From: Rugamonas rivuli
GTDB taxonomy: Bacteria; Pseudomonadota; Gammaproteobacteria; Burkholderiales; Burkholderiaceae_D
DNA: 64,000 bases
Reading direction: 5' to 3'
Assembly: GCF_009380165.1 (NCBI RefSeq)
Contig: NZ_WHUF01000005.1
Span: forward strand, 62,001-126,000
Position 1 is the first letter of the stretch, and each line of letters opens with the position of its first letter. Below, in pieces: positions 38,171 through 47,193 of the stretch. The position numbers were made by a program, and so were the translations under genes. A model generated the notes under the pieces. The model saw only the letters and a program-made list of their open reading frames with translations, was not told where the DNA came from and searched no databases.

Positions 38171-39667
38171 ATGACTGTTACCTCTTTACGCCAAGGCACG
38201 CTTGCCCTGGCCGCTATCTGTTTGTCCGCCTTGATGCTGGGATTGGAAATCTCCAGCGTTCCACCGATTCTGTCCACTGTCGAGCGCGTGATGGGCGCCA
38301 GCTTCCGGCAGCTCCAGTGGGTCATGGCTTCCTACACCATCGCCATGACGACCATCCTGATGGCCGTCGGCACGCTGGCCGACCGTTATGGCCGCAAGCG
38401 CATGTTCACCATCGGCATCGTGGCGTTCGGCGTCACGTCGCTGGTTTGCGGATTGACCGGCAGTGCGGCCGTGCTGATCGTCGCCCGATTTTTCCAAGGC
38501 ATGAGCGCAGCGATGATGCTGATCTGCCAGATCGCCATCCTGTCCACCCAGTTCCGGGACGGGCGTGAACGCGGCGCGGCGTTCGCGTGGTGGGGCATTG
38601 TGTTCGGCGCAGGCCTGGGCTTCGGCCCCATCATCGGCGGCGCTATCCTGGCGTTAGCCAGCTGGGAGTGGGTGTTCCTCGTGCACGGAGTGCTGGCCGT
38701 CATTACGTATTTGTTGAGCCGCGCGGGCGTGCAGGAATCGCGCGATCCGCATGCCAAAAGCCTGGACGTTGCCGGGATCGTGACGCTGTCGCTGGCGGTG
38801 TTCTGCCTGGTGCTGTTCGTCACTCAGGGGCCGGTGCTTGGCTTCACCAGTTGGTCCGCGCTCGGCATCATCGGGCTGTCTGTTGTGAGCTTCGCCGGAT
38901 TCATCGTCGCGGAGAAAGTCAGCAAGCGGCCCATGATCGATTTCTCGGCTTTTAAGAGCCACCATTTTTCCGGGGCGCTTCTGGGTTCGATGGGGATGAA
39001 TTTCAGCTTCTGGCCGTTCATCATTTACCTGCCGATCTATTTCCACGTCGGGCTCGGCTACGACAGCGTGCAGACCGGACTGGCCCTGCTGGCCTATACC
39101 CTGCCCACGCTGTTCGTGCCGATGGTGGCGGAGCGTCTGTCGCAACGCTACCAGTCGGGCATCGTGATACCGCTGGGGCTATCGGTCATCGGCGTGGGCT
39201 TCGTGCTGATGAAGATCGGCAGCCTGTCCACACAACCGGGTTCGCTGATCCTGCCGGGATGCGTGCTGGCAGGCATAGGCCTGGGCCTGACCAACACCAC
39301 TGTCACCAATACGGTCACGGCGTCCGTATCGGCCGACCGCGTGGGCATGGCGTCGGGTGCGGACACCAGCGCCCGCATGATTTCGCTGGCCTTCAACATT
39401 GCCTTGATGGGATGCATACTGGTGGAGGGCATCATCACGCATCTGCGCAACACGTTGAACATGCCGGAGAGCGCCAGCCTGCGGCTGTTCGCGGAGAAGA
39501 TCGCCGCCGGCGACTCCCAGGCAGCAGCCGGCGACGGCATCACGGCGGCGTTGGTGTCCGGCTTCGGCAGCGTGATGACGTATGGTGCGGTCAGCGTGTT
39601 TGTGCTGGCCGTGAGCAGCTATCTTGTCTTCTCGGCCGAGCCTGGTCGCCGCGAGTGCAAAGTGTAA
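38171..39667 (+). CDS. DHA2-family MFS exporter (14 helices)
   Basis: 498 residues with fourteen predicted helices, the DHA2 (EmrB/QacA) layout. Motif A GTLADRYGRKRMF after helix two and the helix-five region AFAWWGIVFGAGLGFGPIIGG with the antiporter motif C are visible. Such proteins export drugs, dyes or acids with protons; no EmrA-type adaptor is adjacent. Controlled probably by the divergent LysR. The carboxymuconolactone decarboxylase-family gene follows 90 bases downstream. Confidence 0.87.
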   Translation: MTVTSLRQGTLALAAICLSALMLGLEISSVPPILSTVERVMGASFRQLQWVMASYTIAMTTILMAVGTLADRYGRKRMFTIGIVAFGVTSLVCGLTGSAAVLIVARFFQGMSAAMMLICQIAILSTQFRDGRERGAAFAWWGIVFGAGLGFGPIIGGAILALASWEWVFLVHGVLAVITYLLSRAGVQESRDPHAKSLDVAGIVTLSLAVFCLVLFVTQGPVLGFTSWSALGIIGLSVVSFAGFIVAEKVSKRPMIDFSAFKSHHFSGALLGSMGMNFSFWPFIIYLPIYFHVGLGYDSVQTGLALLAYTLPTLFVPMVAERLSQRYQSGIVIPLGLSVIGVGFVLMKIGSLSTQPGSLILPGCVLAGIGLGLTNTTVTNTVTASVSADRVGMASGADTSARMISLAFNIALMGCILVEGIITHLRNTLNMPESASLRLFAEKIAAGDSQAAAGDGITAALVSGFGSVMTYGAVSVFVLAVSSYLVFSAEPGRRECKV

Positions 39668-39757
39668 CAACGGCCGCCATGGTGCGATAGCGTACAGAGC
39701 GCGCGGCGGTTCCTGCTTACGCTGCAGGATGCCAATTCAACCATCGAAGGAATCGCC

Positions 39758-40324
39758 ATGCGCCTGCCCCTGATCGCCCCGCAAGACCTGACGCGCGAGC
39801 AAGCATCCCTGTACGACAATATGCGCAAGGGTATCACCAGCAATTTCAACGATTTCATCGCCGTGCGCGAGGATGGCGCCTTGATGGGGCCGTGGAATCC
39901 ATGGCTGCACGAACCAGGCATCGGCAAGGCGATCTGGGACTTGACCCTGGCGATGACCGCCAACGCCAAGCTGCCCGACAACGTGCGGCAGATCGCCATC
40001 CTGGTGGTCGGCGCCAGCTACAACGCGGCCTACGAAATCTACGCCCACATCGCCGTCGCCGAGCGCGAAGGCATGTCGGCCGAACGCCTGGCCACGCTGG
40101 TGGCGGACGTCAAGCCAGCGGACCTCAGCAAGGAAGAAAGCATAGCCTACGACATGGCCTATGCACTGAGCCGCGGCGGTACGCTGCCGGAACCCGTGTA
40201 CCGCCTGGCCATCCACACTTTCGGCCAGCACGGCACGAATGAGCTGATCTACCTGGTCGGGCTGTATGCGCTGGTGTCGGTCACGCTGAACGGCTTCAAC
40301 GTGCCGGTGCCGGAAAGAGAGTAG
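39758..40324 (+). CDS. Carboxymuconolactone decarboxylase-family protein
   Basis: 188 residues, all-helical, with the family core LPDNVRQIAILVVGASYNAAYEIYAHIAVAE... and ESIAYDMAYALSR, HTFGQHGTNELIYLVGLYA. It lacks the Cys-x-x-Cys of AhpD peroxidases, so it is the decarboxylase/hydrolase-like branch of unknown substrate. Co-oriented with the exporter; together with the LysR gene it looks like a small aromatic-compound response unit, which is inference. Confidence 0.8.
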   Translation: MRLPLIAPQDLTREQASLYDNMRKGITSNFNDFIAVREDGALMGPWNPWLHEPGIGKAIWDLTLAMTANAKLPDNVRQIAILVVGASYNAAYEIYAHIAVAEREGMSAERLATLVADVKPADLSKEESIAYDMAYALSRGGTLPEPVYRLAIHTFGQHGTNELIYLVGLYALVSVTLNGFNVPVPERE

Positions 40325-40333
40325 CCCAATCGG

Positions 40334-40353
40334 TCAGGCCCGCTGTTGGCCGA
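40334..40353 (-). repeat. Small-gene 3' repeat, copy 6
   Basis: On the minus strand TCGGCCAACAGCGGGCCTGA begins 10 bases after the stop of the low-GC gene at 40364. It is an excellent match to copies 1, 2 and 4 and is oriented with its gene, 27 kb from the others. Confidence 0.5.
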
Positions 40354-40363
40354 CAAAAGCCAG

Positions 40364-40825
40364 CTAGAGAGTATTCCAGCCGACGAACTTCCGGTAAACC
40401 TCTTCATCTGGCGTACTGATAAAGTACTTAATCTCTTCCATTGCCAAGGATAGTGCGTCTGCTCCCCTGGCTGATTTCCCCATCTGTGGATCGACGTATA
40501 CTGCATCAAGGTGATCAGCCAATGTAGCAGCGCAGAGACATTGAACCGCGAAGTCTAAGGTGCTACGGCCGCTAGCCGTACTAAATCCAAAGCCATCTTC
40601 ATCCGTCCAAAATTCGAAATACGCCGACGCTGGTTCATTCACGTCTTCTCTCGTGAGAGCGGCCGGCGCGGCCAATACCTTCATAATGAGCACGCCTGTT
40701 TCACACTCAGATAAAAAATTTGGTGGAAACTCGATTGCTATGCCATGTTGAGCCAAGGCCTGTACCCATATCGAAGGTAAGTTGGCTGGACGCACATCGC
40801 TCTGAACCTCTAGTGAAAATGCCAT
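40364..40825 (-). CDS. Hypothetical protein, low GC
   Basis: 153 residues, no signal peptide or membrane segment. Features such as PASAYFEFWTDEDGFGF and AMEEIKYFISTPDEEVYRKFVGW give a mixed alpha/beta acidic protein, similar in feel to bacterial immunity proteins, but no family is recognised and no toxin gene is adjacent. Lower GC than both neighbours, so probably acquired. Repeat copy 6 follows its stop. It lies 35 bases upstream of the natB stop on the same strand but is unlikely to be part of that operon. Confidence 0.6.
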   Translation of the reverse strand: MAFSLEVQSDVRPANLPSIWVQALAQHGIAIEFPPNFLSECETGVLIMKVLAAPAALTREDVNEPASAYFEFWTDEDGFGFSTASGRSTLDFAVQCLCAATLADHLDAVYVDPQMGKSARGADALSLAMEEIKYFISTPDEEVYRKFVGWNTL

Positions 40826-40860
40826 CTACGCTCCTGAATTCTCTCTGATTCGAAATTGCC

Positions 40861-42060
40861 TTACGAACGGAAAAGCACCTCTTCCCGCTTGCACCAATAC
40901 ACACTCAGCGCCAGCAGCAAGCCCGCGACGGCGAGCGTCGATGCGAAGACGCTGGCGTAGTCCGCTACCGTGATGGTCCCCTTGACTACTTCCTTGATCG
41001 CCAGCGAGGTATTGATGATCGGCACCAGCGACCAGCCGTCGCCCAGCTTCATCCCCGGCAGCATCGATGCCATGATCGGCAAAAATACCATGATCATGGT
41101 CTGCTGCGAATAACTGGCCGCTTCCTTGTGGCTGCGCGCATAGAAGGAAATCGAGAGCAGCAGCGCGGAGACCATCGCATACGCCGGCAGTATCAGCAAG
41201 CCCAGCATCAACAGCTCGGGCAGCTGGATATATCGGGTGATGGCATTCAACTCACCACCCGCATTGCCCAGCACGTAGCTTGCGCAGATGCCCATCGACG
41301 TGATGCCGATGCCACCGGAAATCGCCGCGGCGCAGAGTATCACCAGGAATTTGGGCACGACCAGGCTGGCACGCGATAAAGGCAACAGCAGCAATGATTC
41401 CATCGTCCCGCGCTCTTTTTCGCCAGCGCCCATATCGATGGCCACCGCGATGGACGCGAACAATCCCATCGTGAACAGCAGATAAGGGATCATCGCGCCT
41501 ATCTTTTCGCCCTGCTCCTGGCGGTCGCTGGCGGTGCTGCTCACTTGCAGCGTGAACGGCTCGCTCAGCGAGGCGGACGCGCCCTGCGCCACGCCCAGCA
41601 CGGCCAGGCGCTCGCTGCGCAGCTTGTCCGTATAGGTAGCCGACAACAGCGGCTTGATGCGCTTGCCGACACTGTCGAACACGATGGCGGTGTCATAGCG
41701 CAGCGACAATTGCGGTTGCTGTCCCGCCAGGATCGCCCGCTCGCCGCCGGCGCCGTAGATCAAGGCGAAATCGATCTGCTTGGCCCGGATGCCGGCAACA
41801 GCGGCCTCCTCCGTTGCGGCCGGCACCGGCTTGAGCAAGGGCGACGCTTCCAGTACCGCGCGCAGCAACGGCGCGCCATCGGATGCGACCAATGCATAGC
41901 GCAGCTCGCGCGTGCCTTCCTGCTGTGCTTTGTCTGAAGCCAGCTTGATATAGCCGAAGGTCAAGGCCGGGAAAATCACGGCCGGCATCAGCAGCATGAA
42001 CATCAGCGTGCGTTTGTCGCGCAGCACCTCTAGCAATTCTTTATAAAACACATTCCACAT
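40861..42060 (-). CDS. natB: ABC-2 transporter permease (NatB-like)
   Basis: 399 residues. One helix near the N-terminus (TLMFMLLMPAVIFPALTFGY), a large extracytoplasmic domain with charged beta segments (about 45-180), and five or six C-terminal helices (LLFTMGLFASIAVAI, LVVPKFLVILCAAAISGGIG, LLMLGLLILPAYAMVSALLL, TLAVAGLLLALSVYW). MESLLLLPLSRASLV is the usual coupling segment. The layout matches NatB of sodium/drug efflux systems. Twelve bases downstream of the ATPase gene, so one operon. The substrate (Na+ by analogy) is not shown. Confidence 0.8.
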   Translation of the reverse strand: MWNVFYKELLEVLRDKRTLMFMLLMPAVIFPALTFGYIKLASDKAQQEGTRELRYALVASDGAPLLRAVLEASPLLKPVPAATEEAAVAGIRAKQIDFALIYGAGGERAILAGQQPQLSLRYDTAIVFDSVGKRIKPLLSATYTDKLRSERLAVLGVAQGASASLSEPFTLQVSSTASDRQEQGEKIGAMIPYLLFTMGLFASIAVAIDMGAGEKERGTMESLLLLPLSRASLVVPKFLVILCAAAISGGIGITSMGICASYVLGNAGGELNAITRYIQLPELLMLGLLILPAYAMVSALLLSISFYARSHKEAASYSQQTMIMVFLPIMASMLPGMKLGDGWSLVPIINTSLAIKEVVKGTITVADYASVFASTLAVAGLLLALSVYWCKREEVLFRS

Positions 42061-42072
42061 GGGGATAGGCCT

Positions 42073-42831
42073 TTACGCTGAAACTTGGGGAGTGGTGATC
42101 TTGTGCAGATAAGCGCCGTGCAGCGAGGTGGTGCCGGTCTCGTTGAGCAAGGCCGCCACCTGACCTTCGTACACGCTGACGCCGCTGTTGATGATGCAGA
42201 CTTCGTCACACAGGTCTTCGACCTCGTGCATATGGTGCGTGGAAAAGATCACCGCCGCGCCGCTGCGCTTGTAGTCGAGCACGAAATCGTTGACCAGCTT
42301 GGCGCCGAGGATATCGAGCCCCGTGGTCGGCTCGTCGAGGATCAGGATGGCCGGCGTGTGCACCACCGTGCGGGCGATCGCCGCGCGCTGCTTGTTGCCA
42401 AAGGAGAGTTTGTCGACCTGCTGATCGGCATATTGCCGCAGGCCGAACTGGTCGATCAGCTGATCGGTCCTGCCGCTAAGTGCGGCGCCGCGCAGGCCAT
42501 AGGCGCGGCCGAAATATTCGATATTTTCACGCACCGACAGGCGCTGGTACAAACCCGTATGGCCGGACAGGAATCCGATCTGGCGCCGCGCATCCATCTG
42601 TTCCTGAGTCAGGCGCAAGCCCTGCACCCGCACTTCGCCTGCGGTCGGCGCAATCGCGCTGGACAGCATGCGCAGCGTGGTGGTCTTGCCGGCGCCGTTG
42701 GGACCGATCAGGCCGAGCACCTGGCCAGGACGGCAGGTGAACGACACCGATTTAACCGCTTGTACCGTCTGGCCCTTGGCGCCTTTGGCGGTCGATTTGA
42801 AGTCTTTCTTAAGCCCCACTGCCTCTATCAT
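42073..42831 (-). CDS. natA: ABC transporter ATP-binding protein (NatA-like)
   Basis: 252 residues: Walker A GLIGPNGAGKTTTLRML, ABC signature in the variant form LSFGNKQRA, Walker B ILILDEPTTGLD and the H-loop STHHMHEVEDLCDEV. The variant signature (LSFGN for LSGGQ) is common in ABC-2 exporters. A good -10 (TATAAT) lies on the minus strand about 60 bases upstream of the ATG at 42831. With the permease it forms a complete two-gene exporter. Confidence 0.85.
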   Translation of the reverse strand: MIEAVGLKKDFKSTAKGAKGQTVQAVKSVSFTCRPGQVLGLIGPNGAGKTTTLRMLSSAIAPTAGEVRVQGLRLTQEQMDARRQIGFLSGHTGLYQRLSVRENIEYFGRAYGLRGAALSGRTDQLIDQFGLRQYADQQVDKLSFGNKQRAAIARTVVHTPAILILDEPTTGLDILGAKLVNDFVLDYKRSGAAVIFSTHHMHEVEDLCDEVCIINSGVSVYEGQVAALLNETGTTSLHGAYLHKITTPQVSA

Positions 42832-42929
42832 GTTTGCCCTTTTGACTAAACAGACCAGCGCCTTCGCTGTTGCTGCGTGGACAAATTATATACTTGATAT
42901 GGCAATACTGCATTGTGGAAATTATTGAC

Positions 42930-44261
42930 TTACTTGTAGTCGTCCGGCGTCAGCGCGTACTTTTGCATCTTGTAGTACAGCGTTTGTTTCGGCACGCCCA
43001 GCGCGTTGCTCACTTCGGTGACGCTGCCGCTGGCCCGGCGCAGCTCCTGCTCGATGACGGCGCGTTCGAAGCAGCCTACCTGATCCGCCAACGGCAGCGG
43101 CGCCATGCTGCGGGCCGACAGCAGGCCGTCGGCGCCGCTTGATAATCCCAGCACGAAGCGCTCGGCGATGTTGCGCAGTTCGCGCACATTGCCCGGCCAG
43201 TCGTGCGCCATCAGCGACTGCATCAACGGCCCCGGCACCGGCGGCGGCGTGCGCTTGTAGCGCGCCGCCGCCCCCAGCAGGAAGTGTTCGAACAGCAGCG
43301 GGATATCTTCGCGCCGCTCGCGCAGCGGCGGCAGGTTCAATACGATCAGGTTCAGGCGGTAGTACAGATCGCTGCGGAATTTCTGCTGGTCCGACCATTC
43401 CTTCAGATCGACCTTGGCCGCCGCGATCACCCGCACATCCACCGGCACCGGGCTGTTGGAGCCCAGGCGTTCGACGTAGCGCTCCTGCAACACGCGCAGC
43501 ATCTTCACCTGCAACGCCATCGGCAGGCTCTCGATCTCGTCGAGGAACAGCGAGCCGCCGTCCGCGTGTTCGATCTTGCCCACCTGCCGTTTGGCCGCGC
43601 CGGTGAAGGCGCCCGATTCGTGGCCGAACACTTCGCTCTCGAAGATGGTCTCCGGTATCGCGCCGCAGTTCAGGGCGACGAAGTTGCGTTGATGCCGCCG
43701 GCTGAACTGGTGCAGGCAGCGCGCCACCATTTCCTTGCCGGTGCCGGTCTCGCCGTAGATCAGCACATCGGCCGGCTCGTCGGCCAGGTCCAGGATCAGG
43801 CGGCGCAGATCGCGGATCGCGGCCGAATCGCCCAGCAGCGTGGCTTCGATACCCTCGCCGTGCTCGATGCGGTGGCGCAGTGCGGCCACTTCCAGCACCA
43901 GCCGCCGGGTTTCCATCGCGCGCTGAACCACCTCGGTCAACTGCTCCGACGAATACGGCTTGGCGATGAAGTCGTAGGCGCCGTCGCGCATCGCGCCCAC
44001 CGCCATCGTGATGTCGCCATGGCCCGTCACCAGCACCACCGGCAGTTGCGCGTCGATGGCCTTGACGGCCGCCATGAGGTCCAGCCCGCTCATGCCGGGC
44101 AGGCGCACGTCGCTGACCACCACGCCGTCAAAGCCCGGCGTAATCAATGGCAGTGCCTGTTCGGCGGTATGGAAGGCCTGCACGTCGATGCCCGCCAGGT
44201 CCAGCGCCTGCGCGCTGCCTGCGCGCACGGTGGCGTCGTCCTCAATCAATAATACTTTCAT
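42930..44261 (-). CDS. dctD: Sigma-54-dependent response regulator DctD
   Basis: 443 residues. Receiver (Asp51 in VVVSDVRLPG, Lys101), AAA+ domain with Walker A GETGTGKE (170-177) and the sigma-54-contacting GAFTGA loop (217-222), and a C-terminal Fis-type helix-turn-helix (SVTEVSNALGVPKQTLYYKM). Phosphorylated by DctB, it remodels sigma-54 polymerase at the dctA promoter. It overlaps the dctB stop by four bases. The sigma-54 promoter before dctA (48527-48543) supports the assignment. Confidence 0.92.
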   Translation of the reverse strand: MKVLLIEDDATVRAGSAQALDLAGIDVQAFHTAEQALPLITPGFDGVVVSDVRLPGMSGLDLMAAVKAIDAQLPVVLVTGHGDITMAVGAMRDGAYDFIAKPYSSEQLTEVVQRAMETRRLVLEVAALRHRIEHGEGIEATLLGDSAAIRDLRRLILDLADEPADVLIYGETGTGKEMVARCLHQFSRRHQRNFVALNCGAIPETIFESEVFGHESGAFTGAAKRQVGKIEHADGGSLFLDEIESLPMALQVKMLRVLQERYVERLGSNSPVPVDVRVIAAAKVDLKEWSDQQKFRSDLYYRLNLIVLNLPPLRERREDIPLLFEHFLLGAAARYKRTPPPVPGPLMQSLMAHDWPGNVRELRNIAERFVLGLSSGADGLLSARSMAPLPLADQVGCFERAVIEQELRRASGSVTEVSNALGVPKQTLYYKMQKYALTPDDYK

Positions 44262-46132
44262 GTTGTCTCCGGCTCCGCAATCGGCAGTTCGATGATAAAC
44301 CGGGCCCCGCCTGCGGTGGTCGATTCAACCAGCAGCATGCCGCCAAATTCGCGGATGATCTGCTCGGAAATCGCCAACCCCAGGCCCAGCCCCTGCCCTT
44401 GCGGTTTTGTTGTAAAAAATGGTTCGAATAAATGGTTGCGGATCGCCTCCGGTATGCCCGGCCCCGTATCGGAGACGGCGATCATCGCTTTCTGAAAACT
44501 GCGCGTCACGCTCACCGTCAGCTGCCGCGTTTCGCAGCCGTCCATGGCGTCGAGCGCGTTGGTGAACAGGTTGACCAGCACCTGCTCCAGCCGGTTGCTG
44601 TCGCACAGCGCGTGCACGTCCTGGCTCTGCATCGACATGCGGAAATTGACCCGCTCCTGCTCCACCCGCCGCTCGACCAGGAACAGCGCGGCGGTGATCG
44701 CGGCCGCCACCGGCACCGGCTTGAGGCTGGCGTCGGCCTTGCGGGCGAACTGGCGCAGCTGCCCGGTCAGCGCGCCCATGCGGGCGATCAGCTGCGAAAT
44801 GGTCGCCAGGTTGCCCTTGGCTTCATCGAGACGGCCGCGCTCGATCAGCACGCGGGCGTTGTCGGACATGGTGCGCAGCGCCGTCAGCGGCTGGTTCAGT
44901 TCATGCGTGATACCGGCCGACATCTGCCCCAGCACCGCCATCTTGCCGGCCTGGACCAGGTCGCTCTGCGCCTGCCGCAGCTTTTGTTCGGCATGCCGGC
45001 GCACGACGTTTTCCTCGCTCAAATTGTGCGTCATCTGCTGCAGGCTGGCGGTCCGTTCGGCCACCATGGTTTCCAGATGGTCGTAGGCGCGCTGCAGGTC
45101 CAGACGGGCACGCTGCCGCTGCCGTCCCAGCCGGCGGCGCTGGCGTGCGTACAGCACCAGCATCACCAGCAAGGCTTCGGACAGCCAGGTGAACAGGAAG
45201 GCGTTGCGCGCACTGGCCTCGGCCGGCGCCAGGTCCGACAGGTAGACGAACTGCCACTTGCGCGGCGACAGCGAACGCGTCTGGCTCAGCATGCGTGTGC
45301 GTTCGGCCGGGGCCGGCGTGGCGACGATGCTGGCGCCGTTGTCGAGCTGGCGCAATTCACGCAAGCCCAGCGGCAGCAAGGCGTGCGAGAAATACTGCCG
45401 CGACACTTCCAGCTCCTGCAGCACGGCCGGCTCCAGCGGCGCCAGCGCGTGGTATTTCCAGTCGGGTACCGAGCTCAGGAAGACGACGCCGTGGGCATCG
45501 GTCAACATCACCTTGTCCGTGCCCTGCACCCAGCCCTTCTCCAGCTTCTCGATATTGACCTTGACGGTGGCCACGCCCAGCATGCGGCCGTTGTGATAAA
45601 TGCCGTGCGCGAAGAAGTAGCCCGGCTCGCCGCGCGTGGTGCCGACGCCGTAGAAGCCGCCCGGCGTGCGCCGCAGCGCATCGCGCACATACGGACGGAA
45701 GGCGACGTTGTCGCCGACGAAGCTGTCCGGCTCGCGCCAGTTGCTGGAGGCTTGCGTCAAGCCTTGCAGGTTGACGATGTAGATGGTGGTGGACTTGGAG
45801 AGTTTGTTCAACTGCTCCAGATGGGCATTGACCTCGGCCCGCAGCAGCTCGTCGTCGGGCTGCTGCAGCAAGGCGATCACGTCCTTGTTGAGCTCCAGCG
45901 TGCCGGGCAGGAAATCGTACTTGGACAACAGGTTTTCCAGGCTGACGGCGTAGCTGTCGAGCCGTTGCGCGCCGGCTAGGCGCAGCTTGTCGATGGCGGC
46001 GTTCTCGGTCCAGCGCCAGACCAGCAGCGCCAGCCCGAGGCAGCACACCAGCACCAGCAGCCACAGCACGAACCGGCGCAGCAGCCGGCTTCCCGACACG
46101 GACGGCAAGACGGTCTGCGCTGCTGCTGCCAT
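44258..46132 (-). CDS. dctB: C4-dicarboxylate sensor kinase DctB
   Basis: 624 residues. First helix about 20-40, a periplasmic PDC domain with the DctB-type region (LGVATVKVNIEKLEKGW), second helix near 305-322, a coiled linker, HisKA with His410 in ITHELNQPLTAL, and an ATPase domain (NLFTNALDAMD, VSDTGPGIPEA, GLGLGLAISEQI). The length fits DctB (about 620). It senses succinate, malate or fumarate outside and phosphorylates DctD. Start 38 bases after the porin stop. Confidence 0.9.
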   Translation of the reverse strand: MAAAAQTVLPSVSGSRLLRRFVLWLLVLVCCLGLALLVWRWTENAAIDKLRLAGAQRLDSYAVSLENLLSKYDFLPGTLELNKDVIALLQQPDDELLRAEVNAHLEQLNKLSKSTTIYIVNLQGLTQASSNWREPDSFVGDNVAFRPYVRDALRRTPGGFYGVGTTRGEPGYFFAHGIYHNGRMLGVATVKVNIEKLEKGWVQGTDKVMLTDAHGVVFLSSVPDWKYHALAPLEPAVLQELEVSRQYFSHALLPLGLRELRQLDNGASIVATPAPAERTRMLSQTRSLSPRKWQFVYLSDLAPAEASARNAFLFTWLSEALLVMLVLYARQRRRLGRQRQRARLDLQRAYDHLETMVAERTASLQQMTHNLSEENVVRRHAEQKLRQAQSDLVQAGKMAVLGQMSAGITHELNQPLTALRTMSDNARVLIERGRLDEAKGNLATISQLIARMGALTGQLRQFARKADASLKPVPVAAAITAALFLVERRVEQERVNFRMSMQSQDVHALCDSNRLEQVLVNLFTNALDAMDGCETRQLTVSVTRSFQKAMIAVSDTGPGIPEAIRNHLFEPFFTTKPQGQGLGLGLAISEQIIREFGGMLLVESTTAGGARFIIELPIAEPETT

Positions 46133-46170
46133 AAGCTCCCCTGTTGTTATTGTAGTTTCATCCGCTCACA

Positions 46171-47172
46171 TTAAAACACATGGCGCACGCCGAGGTTCAG
46201 TCCGGTTGTACCGGCGCCACTGTCGGTCGCATTGCCGACGTGGAAATTGGCGCCGTTGCGGTTGATGATGTGGCCGTACGCGGTGTACAGGTCGGTGCGC
46301 ACCGACAGCGGATGCACATAGCCGACCGCCATCTGGCGCGCGCGCTGCTGCGCGGCCGAGTCGTCGCGATGGTCGACGTACGAGGCCAGCAGCTTGCCCG
46401 CACCGAGCGCCACGCTGACGCCGAGCAGGCCGTCCTTGCTGGTGTTGCCCAGCAAGTCCTGGTTGCGCGAGTAGGCGGCGTGGGTGGTGACGCCGCCGAT
46501 GCGGTAGCGTCCGGCCAGCATGGTGTTGCGGCTGTGCGCGGTGGCGGTGGCGTTGTCGCGCTGGTGATGGACCAGCACCAGACTCAGCGGGCCGTTGTCG
46601 TAGCTGGCGGCGGCGCCGATGGCGCGGTTTTTGGCGCTGTCGCCGGCCACTTCACCGAAGCCGTACAGCACGTCGGCCGAGAAGCCATTGTAGCGCGGCG
46701 TGGTGTACTCGACCGAATTGTCGACCCGCGAATTGGGCGAGAAGATATTCTGCGCACTGCCCGCCAGGCCGATCACGAAAGGATCGGCCACGTCGCGCGT
46801 GGCCTTGTAGTACGGCGAGTACTGGCGGCCGATGCTGATGGCGCCGGCCTCCTTGCTGGACAGGCACACATAGGCCTGACGGCCGAACAGCAGGCCGCCC
46901 TGCCCGGCGGCGCCGGTATCGACGGTGAAGCCGTTCTCCAGCACGAAGCCTGCGGTCATGCCACCGCCCAGGTCTTCCTTGCCCTTGAAGCCGATGCGCG
47001 AGCCGGAGGCCACGCCGCTGCTGATGTTCTGCGTGTTGCCGGCGGCGCCGCCGCGCTCCAGCACCAGGCCGGCGTCGACCACGCCGTAGACGGTCACACT
47101 CGATTGCGCTTGTACTTGCGCCGCGGCCGATACCAGGCCCAGCGCCAGTGCGCTGATCACATACTTTTGCAT
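46171..47172 (-). CDS. Gram-negative porin (Porin_4) in the dct cluster
   Basis: 333 residues with a signal peptide (VISALALGLVSAAAQVQAQS) and the betaproteobacterial trimeric porin pattern: SVTVYGVVDAGLVLERGG, GSRIGFKGKEDLGGGMTAGF, LFGRQAYVCLSSKEAGAISIGRQY, ending GLNLGVRHVF with the terminal Phe. It sits between dctA and dctB, 21 bases after the dctA stop, so it probably lets C4-dicarboxylates through the outer membrane under the same sigma-54 control. That pairing is inference. Confidence 0.88.
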   Translation of the reverse strand: MQKYVISALALGLVSAAAQVQAQSSVTVYGVVDAGLVLERGGAAGNTQNISSGVASGSRIGFKGKEDLGGGMTAGFVLENGFTVDTGAAGQGGLLFGRQAYVCLSSKEAGAISIGRQYSPYYKATRDVADPFVIGLAGSAQNIFSPNSRVDNSVEYTTPRYNGFSADVLYGFGEVAGDSAKNRAIGAAASYDNGPLSLVLVHHQRDNATATAHSRNTMLAGRYRIGGVTTHAAYSRNQDLLGNTSKDGLLGVSVALGAGKLLASYVDHRDDSAAQQRARQMAVGYVHPLSVRTDLYTAYGHIINRNGANFHVGNATDSGAGTTGLNLGVRHVF

Positions 47173-47193
47173 CTTTCAGTCCCCTCTATTTTT

